This document shows, piece after piece, positions 1 through 5,769 of a stretch of DNA of 8,363 nt. The stretch is from Chloroflexota bacterium. GTDB lineage: Bacteria > Chloroflexota > Dehalococcoidia > SZUA-161. The first letter of the stretch is position 1. Every line of letters starts with the position of its first letter. The stretch spans positions 1-8,363 of the forward strand of contig DAOUTY010000070.1 in the NCBI GenBank assembly GCA_030668425.1, read 5' to 3'. The notes below the pieces were generated by a model. It was not told where the DNA came from. It ran no database searches and worked only from the letters and a program-made list of their open reading frames with translations. The position numbers and the translations under genes are program-made.

Positions 1-8
1 AACAGCAT
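1..8 (-). CDS. 5' end of a gene running off the left edge (start codon only)
   Basis: An ATG on the minus strand (bases 8-6) is preceded by GGGAGG at 20-15, a six-base spacing typical of a bacterial ribosome binding site. It lies about 60 bases downstream of the strong promoter at 74-101. Only two full codons and part of a third are inside the window, so nothing can be said about the product. The call rests entirely on the agreement of promoter, leader and Shine-Dalgarno sequence. Confidence 0.5.
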
Positions 9-73
9 ACCTTCCCTCCCAAGAAAACATATTATAACTAGCTATTGCCTGATGGTCTGCTAGACTGGGAGCT

Positions 74-101
74 ATTATAGCGTTTATAGTCCATTTGTCA
101 A
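74..101 (-). promoter_or_regulatory. Near-consensus sigma70-type promoter reading left
   Basis: On the minus strand TTGACA (101-96) and TATAAT (79-74) are separated by 16 bases. Both hexamers match the consensus perfectly and the spacing is one base below optimum. Transcription should begin near base 67 and give a leader of about 60 nt before the ATG at base 8. It probably serves the gene leaving the window on the left, as a unit separate from the ASCH gene. Confidence 0.75.
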
Positions 102-136
102 GTCTTTGTGCTATTCTTTACCAAAGAGGCCCGGGG

Positions 137-154
137 GCATCTCTGAGTAGATGC
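137..154. repeat. Small inverted repeat upstream of the left-edge promoter
   Basis: GCATCT (137-142) and AGATGC (149-154) form a perfect six-base inverted repeat with a six-base spacer. It lies between the end of the ASCH gene and the left-edge promoter. No T-tract follows it on either strand, so it does not look like an intrinsic terminator. It could be an operator half-site pair or chance. The rest of the 9-239 gap holds nothing else I can support. Confidence 0.25.
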
Positions 155-239
155 AATTGTACGAACCTGGGATTAAGAATTAATTACGAAGAGCTTACAA
201 GTGCATTACAGTTCAGGCCGGAACGAAGAAACCAGCCGC

Positions 240-572
240 TTATGGTGGCTCTCCCGTCTTCCTCCAGGCCCATTGTTTCTTGCTGAACCAGTGGACGTAT
301 ACCATCTTTTCAGGTACAAAACACTTGCGTGGGTGTAACTCGACCCAGATTTCTTGAAATTCCTCCGGGCTTCTACATCCCTCTTGTCGAAACAGGTGCT
401 TGCTAACATCTTCAAGTGAGACCTTCGCTACTGCCAGCAGCTCGAACTCCGAACCAAACACCCCAAATGTATCACCGGGTTTTCCGTATCGCTTTCCTCT
501 GCTGGTGCACACCTTACGACCATCGAGTATTGCCTCTCGCCAGCGTTCTTGAAATGGTATGTTTATCCTCAT
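240..572 (-). CDS. ASCH-domain (PUA-like fold) protein
   Basis: A 110-residue protein that is essentially one ASCH domain, the small beta-barrel fold related to PUA RNA-binding domains. Diagnostic features are the early G-R-K-x-x-T-S-R segment (residues 18-25), the following Y-G-K-P-G-D-T-F segment (29-36), a hydrophobic strand with F-E-L-L-A-V near 43-48, and the Q-E-G...F-x-x-x-W stretch (63-76). ASCH proteins are soluble and predicted to bind RNA or nucleosides. One member, E. coli YqfB, hydrolyses N4-acetylcytidine using a Lys-x-x-Thr pair plus a Glu. Lys20 and Thr23 here are spaced the same way and Glu64 is a possible third residue, but shared activity is inference. The ATG at 572 has only a weak GGA upstream. 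The gene stands alone, 229 bases after the flavin-binding gene, and has no evident link to the reductase operon. Confidence 0.8.
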   Translation of the reverse strand: MRINIPFQERWREAILDGRKVCTSRGKRYGKPGDTFGVFGSEFELLAVAKVSLEDVSKHLFRQEGCRSPEEFQEIWVELHPRKCFVPEKMVYVHWFSKKQWAWRKTGEPP

Positions 573-592
573 GATATTCCGTTACGACGTTT

Positions 593-620
593 ATACTACC
601 ACAAGAAGGCAATAGCGCAA
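593..620 (-). promoter_or_regulatory. Possible weak promoter for the ASCH gene
   Basis: TTGCGC (620-615) and TAGTAT (598-593) are 16 bases apart on the minus strand. Each matches four of six consensus positions. An overlapping TATAAA (595-590) would be a better -10 but sits 19 bases from the same -35. Transcription would start about 15-20 bases before the ATG at 572. This is plausible only because the gene needs its own start signal after a 229-base gap. Confidence 0.25.
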
Positions 621-668
621 TACTGTAGGGGAACCACCCCTTTTGCACATCACTTCGGTTCTTGTCAT

Positions 669-689
669 GCTACAGCCGAGATCTGTAGC
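669..689. repeat. Short inverted repeat in the gap between flavin-binding and ASCH genes
   Basis: GCTACAG (669-675) and CTGTAGC (683-689) are perfect seven-base arms around a seven-base spacer. The repeat lies downstream of the 802-1242 gene on its strand, where a transcript end would be expected. No run of T follows on the minus strand, so it is not a standard intrinsic terminator. It may be an RNA hairpin protecting the transcript end, or chance. The remainder of 573-801 shows no convincing gene. Confidence 0.3.
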
Positions 690-801
690 CGTTTCAACTT
701 TGGGAATTTGAAGCCTTAGGGGGATTCGGGCTATTATGCGGTGCCCGGGGTCATAATATTGTCGCTGAACTGAAATGCAGGATATGCCTGCGAAGTAGAA
801 C

Positions 802-1242
802 TTAGAGAACCGAGCCAAACTCGTAATCCGTGCTGCATCTTCCTGTCATCTGCTCAATATCTATGGTGCCGATGTAGGCATCGGCGCTTCTGATTCGCTC
901 CTCGGGCATAGCCTGTTGAGCGAGGAGTTCGAAGCCCTTCCTTTTTGACTCAAAGTCGTCATGTAGTGCAGCTCTCCCGTGACAGATAACACTTGCCCAG
1001 GCCTTCTGCCACTCATCGATCTCAAAACACACTCTGTTGTTCTTCTTGATAAAATCTAACTTCTTGCCTCTCTTTGCTGAGTGGAAATATATTGCCCCCT
1101 CAAAATACTTATATGCAACTGGCACTATATAAGGCTCATTCTCGACGCAAAGCCCAAGTCTACCATGCGAATGCTTTGTGAGAAGGTGTTCAATCTCCTC
1201 CTTTGTCAGCTCTCGCCACTGGTGTACTGTTCTCTGCATCAT
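802..1242 (-). CDS. Pyridoxamine 5'-phosphate oxidase-like (split beta-barrel, flavin-binding) protein
   Basis: A 146-residue protein of the PNPOx-like/FMN-binding split-barrel superfamily, close to the NimA-like group (COG3467 type). Visible signatures are the N-terminal L-T-K-E-E-I-E-H-L-L helix (12-21), G-R-L-G-L-C (27-32), P-Y-I-V-P-V-A-Y (37-44), I-Y-F-H-S-A-K-R-G-K-K (51-61), which normally contacts the flavin phosphate, and N-x-R-V-C-F-E-I-D (69-76). The C-terminal I-D-I-E-Q-M-T-G-R segment (127-135) is typical too. Relatives bind FMN, FAD, F420 or heme, and some reduce nitroimidazoles. The cofactor and substrate here cannot be told. Two ATG codons are adjacent at 1242 and 1239; AAGGAG eight bases upstream favours 1242. 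It lies 159 bases after the radical SAM gene, so it is either loosely attached to that operon or separately transcribed. Confidence 0.85.
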   Translation of the reverse strand: MMQRTVHQWRELTKEEIEHLLTKHSHGRLGLCVENEPYIVPVAYKYFEGAIYFHSAKRGKKLDFIKKNNRVCFEIDEWQKAWASVICHGRAALHDDFESKRKGFELLAQQAMPEERIRSADAYIGTIDIEQMTGRCSTDYEFGSVL

Positions 1243-1273
1243 CTTGCCTCTCCTTCACGGTTCTTTCATGAAT

Positions 1274-1302
1274 ACTATGAGGGACACCCAAGCTGTGTTC
1301 AA
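1274..1302 (-). promoter_or_regulatory. Possible promoter for the flavin-binding gene
   Basis: TTGAAC (1302-1297) and CATAGT (1279-1274) are separated by exactly 17 bases, each matching four of six consensus positions. Transcription would begin near 1267, giving a leader of about 25 nt that contains the AAGGAG ribosome binding site. If real, the 802-1242 gene has its own start. No clear terminator is visible between 1402 and this site, so read-through from the operon is equally possible. Confidence 0.3.
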
Positions 1303-1401
1303 GTCTTTCGATAATGAGCTTAACAGGGACAGGTCTTATTGGGGAAGTGGTTGATTTAGGCAGTAGGCCGGTACATCAAGAGGGTTGACTGCCGGTTGGG
1401 C

Positions 1402-2502
1402 TCATCCCGTTTTCCCGTACTCCGTGTCCTTCTCCCTGTCTGTAGTAGCTTCTTCGGGTGTAAGCCAGCACCCGGGGTCAGCAGCGAGCATGTCGCCGGT
1501 TTCCTCGTAGGCTCTGCCCCTGCACCCGGAACAGGTAAACTTGTGAGAACAATCCCCACACTGGCCCTTCAGCAATTCCCTGTTTCGCAATTCGGCTACG
1601 GCGGGCGAATTCTCCCAGATAGATACGATGCTTTGCTCCCTGACATTGCCCATTTTGACCTGGAGCAGCATGCATGGGTTCACCTCGCCATTTGATTGAA
1701 CCATCACGTAGCCCATAGGCATAGCTGCTGCACAGCCTCTGCTATAATAAGGTATCCTTTGCAGCATCTCAGCAGGGAAATGCCTCGGCTGAATTCGCTT
1801 TTCTTTCAGGAGGAGGGGGTACATGGGGCAGGCTGGAACCCTTATCACGAAGGGGCAGTTCTCCTGAGTCTGAGCCAGCCACTCCATTGCTTGTTTCCTC
1901 TCATCAGGGCTTAGTACCTGTTCTTTGCACTCGTGTCTGCCCCTTTGTATTGCCACCAGATCAAAGAACTCAGCGGCATTGGCGCCGTTATCTATTGCCA
2001 GGCGGAGCATATCGTCCAATTGGTGCAGGGTATCCTTCCTGATGACCATGTTAAACTGAAAAGGTAAATCGGCTCTCTTGCATGCCTCCGCGCCCTCAAG
2101 TGCTTGCTTAAAAGCGCCGTTGAGTCCCCTGAACGAGTCGTGGGTCTGCGCGTCGGCTCCATCAACAGAAATGGCTACCGCCCTGACCCCTGCATCCAGC
2201 ATATCCTTCGCCATTGCTTTAGTGATGAGAGTGCCATTGCTGCCGATAGTGGTCCTCAGTCCTTTTGAGGATGCGTATTTCACGACCTCTAAGAGATCCT
2301 CACGACATAAAGGTTCTCCGCCGTCAATAACCAGAAGGCCTATTCCCCACGTGGACAAATCATCCATGAGGCGGAAAGCTTCCTCAGTGCTCAGCTCATC
2401 GGGAGCTGCTTGGTCAACTGAGTCACTGTAGCAGTGCTTGCACTTAAGATTGCACTTTTTTGTAATGCTGTAAGAAACCATGAACGGCGGACGTGTCTGC
2501 AT
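1402..2502 (-). CDS. Radical SAM/SPASM enzyme, NirJ/AhbC-like
   Basis: A 366-residue cytosolic enzyme that should bind S-adenosylmethionine at a [4Fe-4S] cluster and start radical chemistry. The cluster motif C-x3-C-x2-C is Cys17, Cys21, Cys24, followed by a G-G-E-P SAM-binding motif (61-64). The C-terminal SPASM region has Cys257, Cys277, then C-x2-C-x5-C-x2-C (315, 318, 324, 327) and Cys345, enough for auxiliary clusters. Segments such as H-D-S-F-R-G (121-126), G-N-V-R-E (285-289) and C-R-G-R-A-Y-E-E-T-G-D (327-337) resemble the NirJ/AhbC heme-pathway group and related peptide-modifying enzymes. No heme genes and no obvious precursor peptide lie nearby, so the substrate is open. It is the last gene of the main operon, 81 bases after the ACP gene. 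AGGAGG (2515-2510) seven bases before the ATG fixes the start. Confidence 0.88.
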   Translation of the reverse strand: MQTRPPFMVSYSITKKCNLKCKHCYSDSVDQAAPDELSTEEAFRLMDDLSTWGIGLLVIDGGEPLCREDLLEVVKYASSKGLRTTIGSNGTLITKAMAKDMLDAGVRAVAISVDGADAQTHDSFRGLNGAFKQALEGAEACKRADLPFQFNMVIRKDTLHQLDDMLRLAIDNGANAAEFFDLVAIQRGRHECKEQVLSPDERKQAMEWLAQTQENCPFVIRVPACPMYPLLLKEKRIQPRHFPAEMLQRIPYYSRGCAAAMPMGYVMVQSNGEVNPCMLLQVKMGNVREQSIVSIWENSPAVAELRNRELLKGQCGDCSHKFTCSGCRGRAYEETGDMLAADPGCWLTPEEATTDREKDTEYGKTG

Positions 2503-2583
2503 GGAAAAACCTCCTGATTGCTATACTGGCTATGCCGAGCAGGGCCGCGAAGGACAGTGGTATCGGTAGCAGTCGGGGCAGAG

Positions 2584-2814
2584 CTACTTGGCACAGCTGT
2601 CGATGTATTCGACGAAATCCCCTATAGTTGTAAACTCCCTCATTCTTTCGAAGTCGATCTCGATATTGAAGTCGCCCTCCACGCGGATAATAATCTGCAG
2701 CCAGTGCAGAGAATCGGCCTTCACGTCCTTCAGGGCCGTATCTGTGTTGATTTCGTTCCCATCGCAGCGAGCGACCTTGGTCATTATTGCCCTTAAATGG
2801 TCCAGAGTGGGCAT
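2584..2814 (-). CDS. Acyl carrier protein (stand-alone)
   Basis: A 76-residue protein with the length and helix pattern of a type II acyl carrier protein. Ser35, in A-D-S-L-H-W (33-38), is the expected 4'-phosphopantetheine attachment site. The following helix continues to V-E-G-D-F-N-I-E-I-D (45-54), matching the recognition helix of the family. Standard fatty-acid ACPs have D-S-L-D after the serine; here His37 replaces the Asp, and Cys17 and Cys74 are present. These differences suggest a specialised carrier, although this is inference. AGGAGG (2824-2819) lies just before the ATG at 2814. The gene sits 29 bases after PlsX, the enzyme that acts on acyl-ACP, and before the radical SAM gene. 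A holo-ACP synthase is not in the window. Confidence 0.88.
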   Translation of the reverse strand: MPTLDHLRAIMTKVARCDGNEINTDTALKDVKADSLHWLQIIIRVEGDFNIEIDFERMREFTTIGDFVEYIDSCAK

Positions 2815-2843
2815 CGTTCCTCCTCTTGGATCGATCCACTGGT

Positions 2844-3872
2844 CTAGGCTGAGATGAGTGCTTGGGCCTTCTCCAGCTCACCCCGAAGCAGATCGATGAA
2901 ACCCGTTTCCACGCAGGCCTTGGCCTCTTTGATCGTGTAGGCTATCTGATAAGCCCGGCTATTTCCGTGACAGACCATAACCACGCCATCCACTCCCCAC
3001 AAAGGGGCACCGCCTAACACTGCTCCCGGGCTCATCAACCTCCATAGCTTGGTAGTAACCTTTTCCAGTTCAGCCTCCGGGAGGCTTCCCTTCAACTCCT
3101 GGGTGAGCCAATCGCTGACAGTTTCGCCAAGACCCTCGCAGAACTTGAGCAGTATATTCCCTACGAAGCCATCGCAGACAATGACATTTACCTTGCCCTT
3201 GGGGATATCCGTACCCTCAACATTACCGATGAAATTGAGTCCGCTCTTCTGTAATAATGGGTAAGCCTCCTTGGCCAATTGATTGCCCTTGCCCTCTTCG
3301 GAGCCCACGTTTAGCAGACCTACGGAGGGGTTTTCTATTCCAAGGAAGCTTCGGGCGAAGACACACCCCGCTACGGCGAAATTCACGAGATCATGGGGTT
3401 GGCAATACACGTTGACTCCCATATCGAAGACCGAGGTCTCGGGAGAAAGCTGAAGGAATGGGCCCCCGGCCATTGGACGGTTTATTCCTGGCAGGGTGCC
3501 GAGATATTGCATGGCGCAAACCATACAAGCCCCTGTTGAACCGGCGCTGACCATTGCGTCAGCCTCGCCGCTCTGTACCAGCTTTGTAGCTATGGCAACA
3601 GAGCTGTTGGGTTTGCGCATTACAGCAATAACCGGCTGCTCTCCGTCCTTGATCACTTCACTGGCATCAACCAGGCGAATGGGCAGACCGGCGGTGTCAA
3701 GTTTGTCAAATTCCCTTCGAACTTCCGTCTCGGGTCCCACCAGGATAATCTCTACCTCCAGCTCTCTTGCTGCTTGAATGGCTCCTTTGACTACCTCTTC
3801 GGGAGCATAGTCACCGCCCACAGCATCGACTGCTATCCTTACCATCTGACCCGTGTCGGTTGGCTCCTGCAT
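2844..3872 (-). CDS. plsX: Phosphate acyltransferase PlsX
   Basis: PlsX converts acyl-ACP plus phosphate to acyl-phosphate plus ACP at the membrane surface, usually the first committed step of phospholipid synthesis with PlsY. The 342-residue protein has normal length and family motifs: I-A-V-D-A-V-G-G-D (13-21), S-A-G-S-T-G-A (109-115, where the usual fourth residue is Asn), D-M-G-V-N (150-154), L-L-N-V-G-S-E-E-G-K-G-N (186-197), N-F-I-G-N-V-E-G-T-D (213-222) and C-D-G-F-V-G-N (233-239). The start at 3872 is chosen because AGGAGG (3882-3877) lies four bases upstream; a TTG at 3887 would add five residues and has no such signal. It begins 29 bases after the ferredoxin-fused activase and precedes the ACP gene. 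It could be housekeeping plsX carried in this operon or a dedicated paralog. Neither plsY nor other fab genes are visible. Confidence 0.93.
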   Translation of the reverse strand: MQEPTDTGQMVRIAVDAVGGDYAPEEVVKGAIQAARELEVEIILVGPETEVRREFDKLDTAGLPIRLVDASEVIKDGEQPVIAVMRKPNSSVAIATKLVQSGEADAMVSAGSTGACMVCAMQYLGTLPGINRPMAGGPFLQLSPETSVFDMGVNVYCQPHDLVNFAVAGCVFARSFLGIENPSVGLLNVGSEEGKGNQLAKEAYPLLQKSGLNFIGNVEGTDIPKGKVNVIVCDGFVGNILLKFCEGLGETVSDWLTQELKGSLPEAELEKVTTKLWRLMSPGAVLGGAPLWGVDGVVMVCHGNSRAYQIAYTIKEAKACVETGFIDLLRGELEKAQALISA

Positions 3873-3875
3873 GCT

Positions 3876-3882
3876 ACCTCCT
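3876..3882 (-). promoter_or_regulatory. Ribosome binding site that fixes the PlsX start
   Basis: AGGAGGT on the minus strand lies three bases before the ATG at 3872 and within the first codons of any longer reading from the TTG at 3887. It therefore supports 3872 as the true start. Similar strong sites precede the ACP gene (2824-2819) and the radical SAM gene (2515-2510), whereas the four upstream reductase genes have weak or no matches. Confidence 0.8.
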
Positions 3883-3901
3883 CTCAATAGACATTCCGGT
3901 C

Positions 3902-4966
3902 TTACCAGCTATGGCTTATTGCGTCCTTCGGGCATACGCTATGGCAGTTTACTTTGTGGGTATTGCTGCAAGAAAAGAATCCTGGACACAAAAGAGATAG
4001 ACTTTTTCGCACGTCTTCTTTCACCTTGGCTTTTGGCTGATTGCTATCATCCGCGGCCATAATTAGAACTCCGTCCGGGCAGGCTTCTGCACACTCGCCA
4101 CAACCATCACAGAGGCCAACGTCGACGGTAATGAAGTAATCGCCTGTGCCATCAGTATAGCCATAATGAACCTGCTTCCCCTGGCTGCCAGCGCTCTCGC
4201 AGCGTTCCTCGGCGAACAGGGCCGCTCCCAGGGCACCGACGATCTGTGGGTCTTCACAGAGAAGGGGCTCCAGGCCGACCTTCTCTGTGAGCTTGGCTAC
4301 CATCCCGCTGTTCTTGGCAATACCCCCTGTGATGCTGAAGTCCTTTTGTATGGAAACGCGCTTTAAGAGATTGAGGCTGCGGGCAGCTATAGCCTCGTGA
4401 AGGCCGGCGAGAATGTCGCTTTTAGCCACCCCTTTTCTTAAGTACGCGATGGCCTCAGATTTGGCGAAGACGGCACAGATTGTGTTGAAAGGAATAGTAT
4501 TCCTGGAGGCAAGCGATAACTCTCCGATCTCTTCTAACGAGGTATTCAGTACCTCAGCAATCATTTCGAGAAACCTGCCGGTGCCTCCAGCGCACTTGTC
4601 ATTCATGATGAAGTTAGTTACCAGGCCATCGCCGTCACAACTGATCGCTTTGCAATCCTGTCCACCCATATCCAGGATTGTTTTCACCTCGGGAAAATAC
4701 CAGTTGATGCCCCGTGCATGGCAGCTTATCTCGGAGATATTCTCATCGGCGAAGGGGACAAGTACCCTGCCGTAGCCGGTAGCGACAACATACTGAATAT
4801 CCCCCAGAGACAGTCCTGTCCCCTTCAGGGCCTCTGCCATCGTCATCCGGGAGGTTTTGACACTCTCGGGACCGGTATCGCGGATCACCGATGAGATGAT
4901 GGCACCGTTGCTCATCACCACAGCCTTGGCCGCTCGAGAGCCGATATCTATACCGGCGACTATCAC
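3902..4966 (-). CDS. Acyl-CoA dehydratase/benzoyl-CoA reductase activase fused to a two-cluster ferredoxin
   Basis: A 354-residue ATP-dependent electron activator of the BcrA/BcrD/BzdQ/HgdC family (ASKHA fold) with an extra C-terminal domain. Residues 1-255 hold the activase: nucleotide-binding G-I-D-I-G-S (5-10), D-M-G-G-Q-D (99-104), I-T-G-G-I-A-K-N-S-G (212-221), and the cluster cysteines Cys125 (K-C-A-G-G-T-G) and Cys164 (T-I-C-A-V-F-A-K-S-E). Two activase subunits share one [4Fe-4S] cluster in known members. Residues about 281-354 form a ferredoxin: Cys286, 289, 292, 296-Pro, then Cys327, 333, 341, 345-Pro, enough for two [4Fe-4S] clusters. Known benzoyl-CoA reductases use a separate ferredoxin gene, so this fusion puts donor and pump together. 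It starts with GTG at 4966, overlapping the preceding activase by four bases, and probably pairs with it as a heterodimer. Family membership is certain; substrate is not. Confidence 0.92.
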   Translation of the reverse strand: MIVAGIDIGSRAAKAVVMSNGAIISSVIRDTGPESVKTSRMTMAEALKGTGLSLGDIQYVVATGYGRVLVPFADENISEISCHARGINWYFPEVKTILDMGGQDCKAISCDGDGLVTNFIMNDKCAGGTGRFLEMIAEVLNTSLEEIGELSLASRNTIPFNTICAVFAKSEAIAYLRKGVAKSDILAGLHEAIAARSLNLLKRVSIQKDFSITGGIAKNSGMVAKLTEKVGLEPLLCEDPQIVGALGAALFAEERCESAGSQGKQVHYGYTDGTGDYFITVDVGLCDGCGECAEACPDGVLIMAADDSNQPKAKVKEDVRKSLSLLCPGFFSCSNTHKVNCHSVCPKDAISHSW

Positions 4967-5757
4967 GTACCTAGCCCCTTCTCTATAGTTTCCCTGGCGA
5001 TGATGGCAGCTCCCAGAGCTGCGGCTATCTGGGGCGTGTCAGGCACGAGGACTTTGAACCCCAACTCATTCTCCAGGATGTTGACCAATCCGCTGTTCAA
5101 CGCAACGCCGCCAACAACGGCCACATCTTTCTCGATACCGATCCTCTTGCATAATGTCATTATACGGCTTGCCACAGAGGAGTAGATGCCGGCGACGATA
5201 TCCTCTTTGGGCGTAGGGGGGTCGCGGTGCACATGCGATATTACCTCGGATTCAGCGAATACGGCACAGGTGCTGGTAATATCGGGGACGGAATGGGCAT
5301 TCAAAGAGAGCCTTGACATGTCTTCCAGGGGCATCTGCATTATTTTCGCCATCTGTTGCAGGAATACCCCGGTACCTGCGGCGCATTTATCGTGGTTGAC
5401 CCAGTCGTTGATACGCCCTCGCTCGTTGACCTTAATAACGTTACAGCTTTCAGCGCCGATATCTATGGCCATTCGGGCCGAAGGAAACAGATAGTAGACT
5501 CCCCGTGCCAGACAGGTGGTAATGGCTTTTTGCTGGTGGGTGAAGGAAACGGATTTCGACCCCATTCCGGTTGATACGAGATAGAGATCGTGATCGAGGT
5601 TGAGCTCGATCTGCCCTAAGGCCCCTTTCAAGGCCGCTCTAGCGCTCGATTCAGGCTCATCACCTGAAGGTGTGACATTGAGAGAAAGAGTGCCGTCATC
5701 ATCCAGGATAACTACTTTAGTTGTCAGGCTGCCTATATCTATGCCTAGAGCTTTCAT
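4963..5757 (-). CDS. Acyl-CoA dehydratase/benzoyl-CoA reductase activase (ferredoxin-free subunit)
   Basis: A 264-residue ASKHA ATPase of the BcrA/BcrD/BzdP/HgdC family. ATP hydrolysis drives a shape change that lowers the potential of a bridging [4Fe-4S] cluster and passes one electron to the catalytic subunits. Motifs are G-I-D-I-G-S (5-10), D-I-G-A-E-S (99-104), K-C-A-A-G-T-G (124-130) with cluster ligand Cys125, T-C-A-V-F-A-E-S-E (163-171) with Cys164, and V-G-G-V-A-L-N-S-G (215-223). Length matches the short activases, unlike the next gene, which has a ferredoxin tail. The cysteine and nucleotide motifs fall at identical positions in both, consistent with a heterodimer; two distinct activases are the benzoyl-CoA reductase pattern, while 2-hydroxyacyl-CoA dehydratases usually have one. 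The ATG at 5757 follows the previous stop by 12 bases with AAGG upstream, and the stop overlaps the next start. Confidence 0.93.
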   Translation of the reverse strand: MKALGIDIGSLTTKVVILDDDGTLSLNVTPSGDEPESSARAALKGALGQIELNLDHDLYLVSTGMGSKSVSFTHQQKAITTCLARGVYYLFPSARMAIDIGAESCNVIKVNERGRINDWVNHDKCAAGTGVFLQQMAKIMQMPLEDMSRLSLNAHSVPDITSTCAVFAESEVISHVHRDPPTPKEDIVAGIYSSVASRIMTLCKRIGIEKDVAVVGGVALNSGLVNILENELGFKVLVPDTPQIAAALGAAIIARETIEKGLGT

Positions 5758-5769
5758 ATAACCTTATGA

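Noticed and set aside
95..286. Plus-strand open frame near the left edge
   Set aside because: It starts within the minus-strand promoter region, lacks a binding site and has no recognisable family; chance frame.
591..818. 75-residue minus-strand open frame between the flavin-binding and ASCH genes
   Set aside because: It starts with TTG without a binding site, overlaps the end of the 802-1242 gene, and its composition resembles no family I know. Most likely non-coding.
1321..1401. Terminator after the radical SAM gene
   Set aside because: Only a six-base inverted repeat (GGCAGT near 1359 and ACTGCC near 1387) with a long loop and no T-run was found, too weak to call.
2391..2594. Possible small gene bridging the ACP-radical SAM gap on the minus strand
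   Set aside because: GTG start with no binding site, overlaps both well-supported genes in another frame, and has no recognisable features. The gap is better explained as spacer plus the radical SAM ribosome binding site.
2444..2881. Minus-strand open frame with a hydrophobic stretch overlapping PlsX end, ACP and the radical SAM start
   Set aside because: It is the shadow frame of the ACP gene; the hydrophobic stretch comes from the intergenic bases and there is no plausible start or binding site near it.
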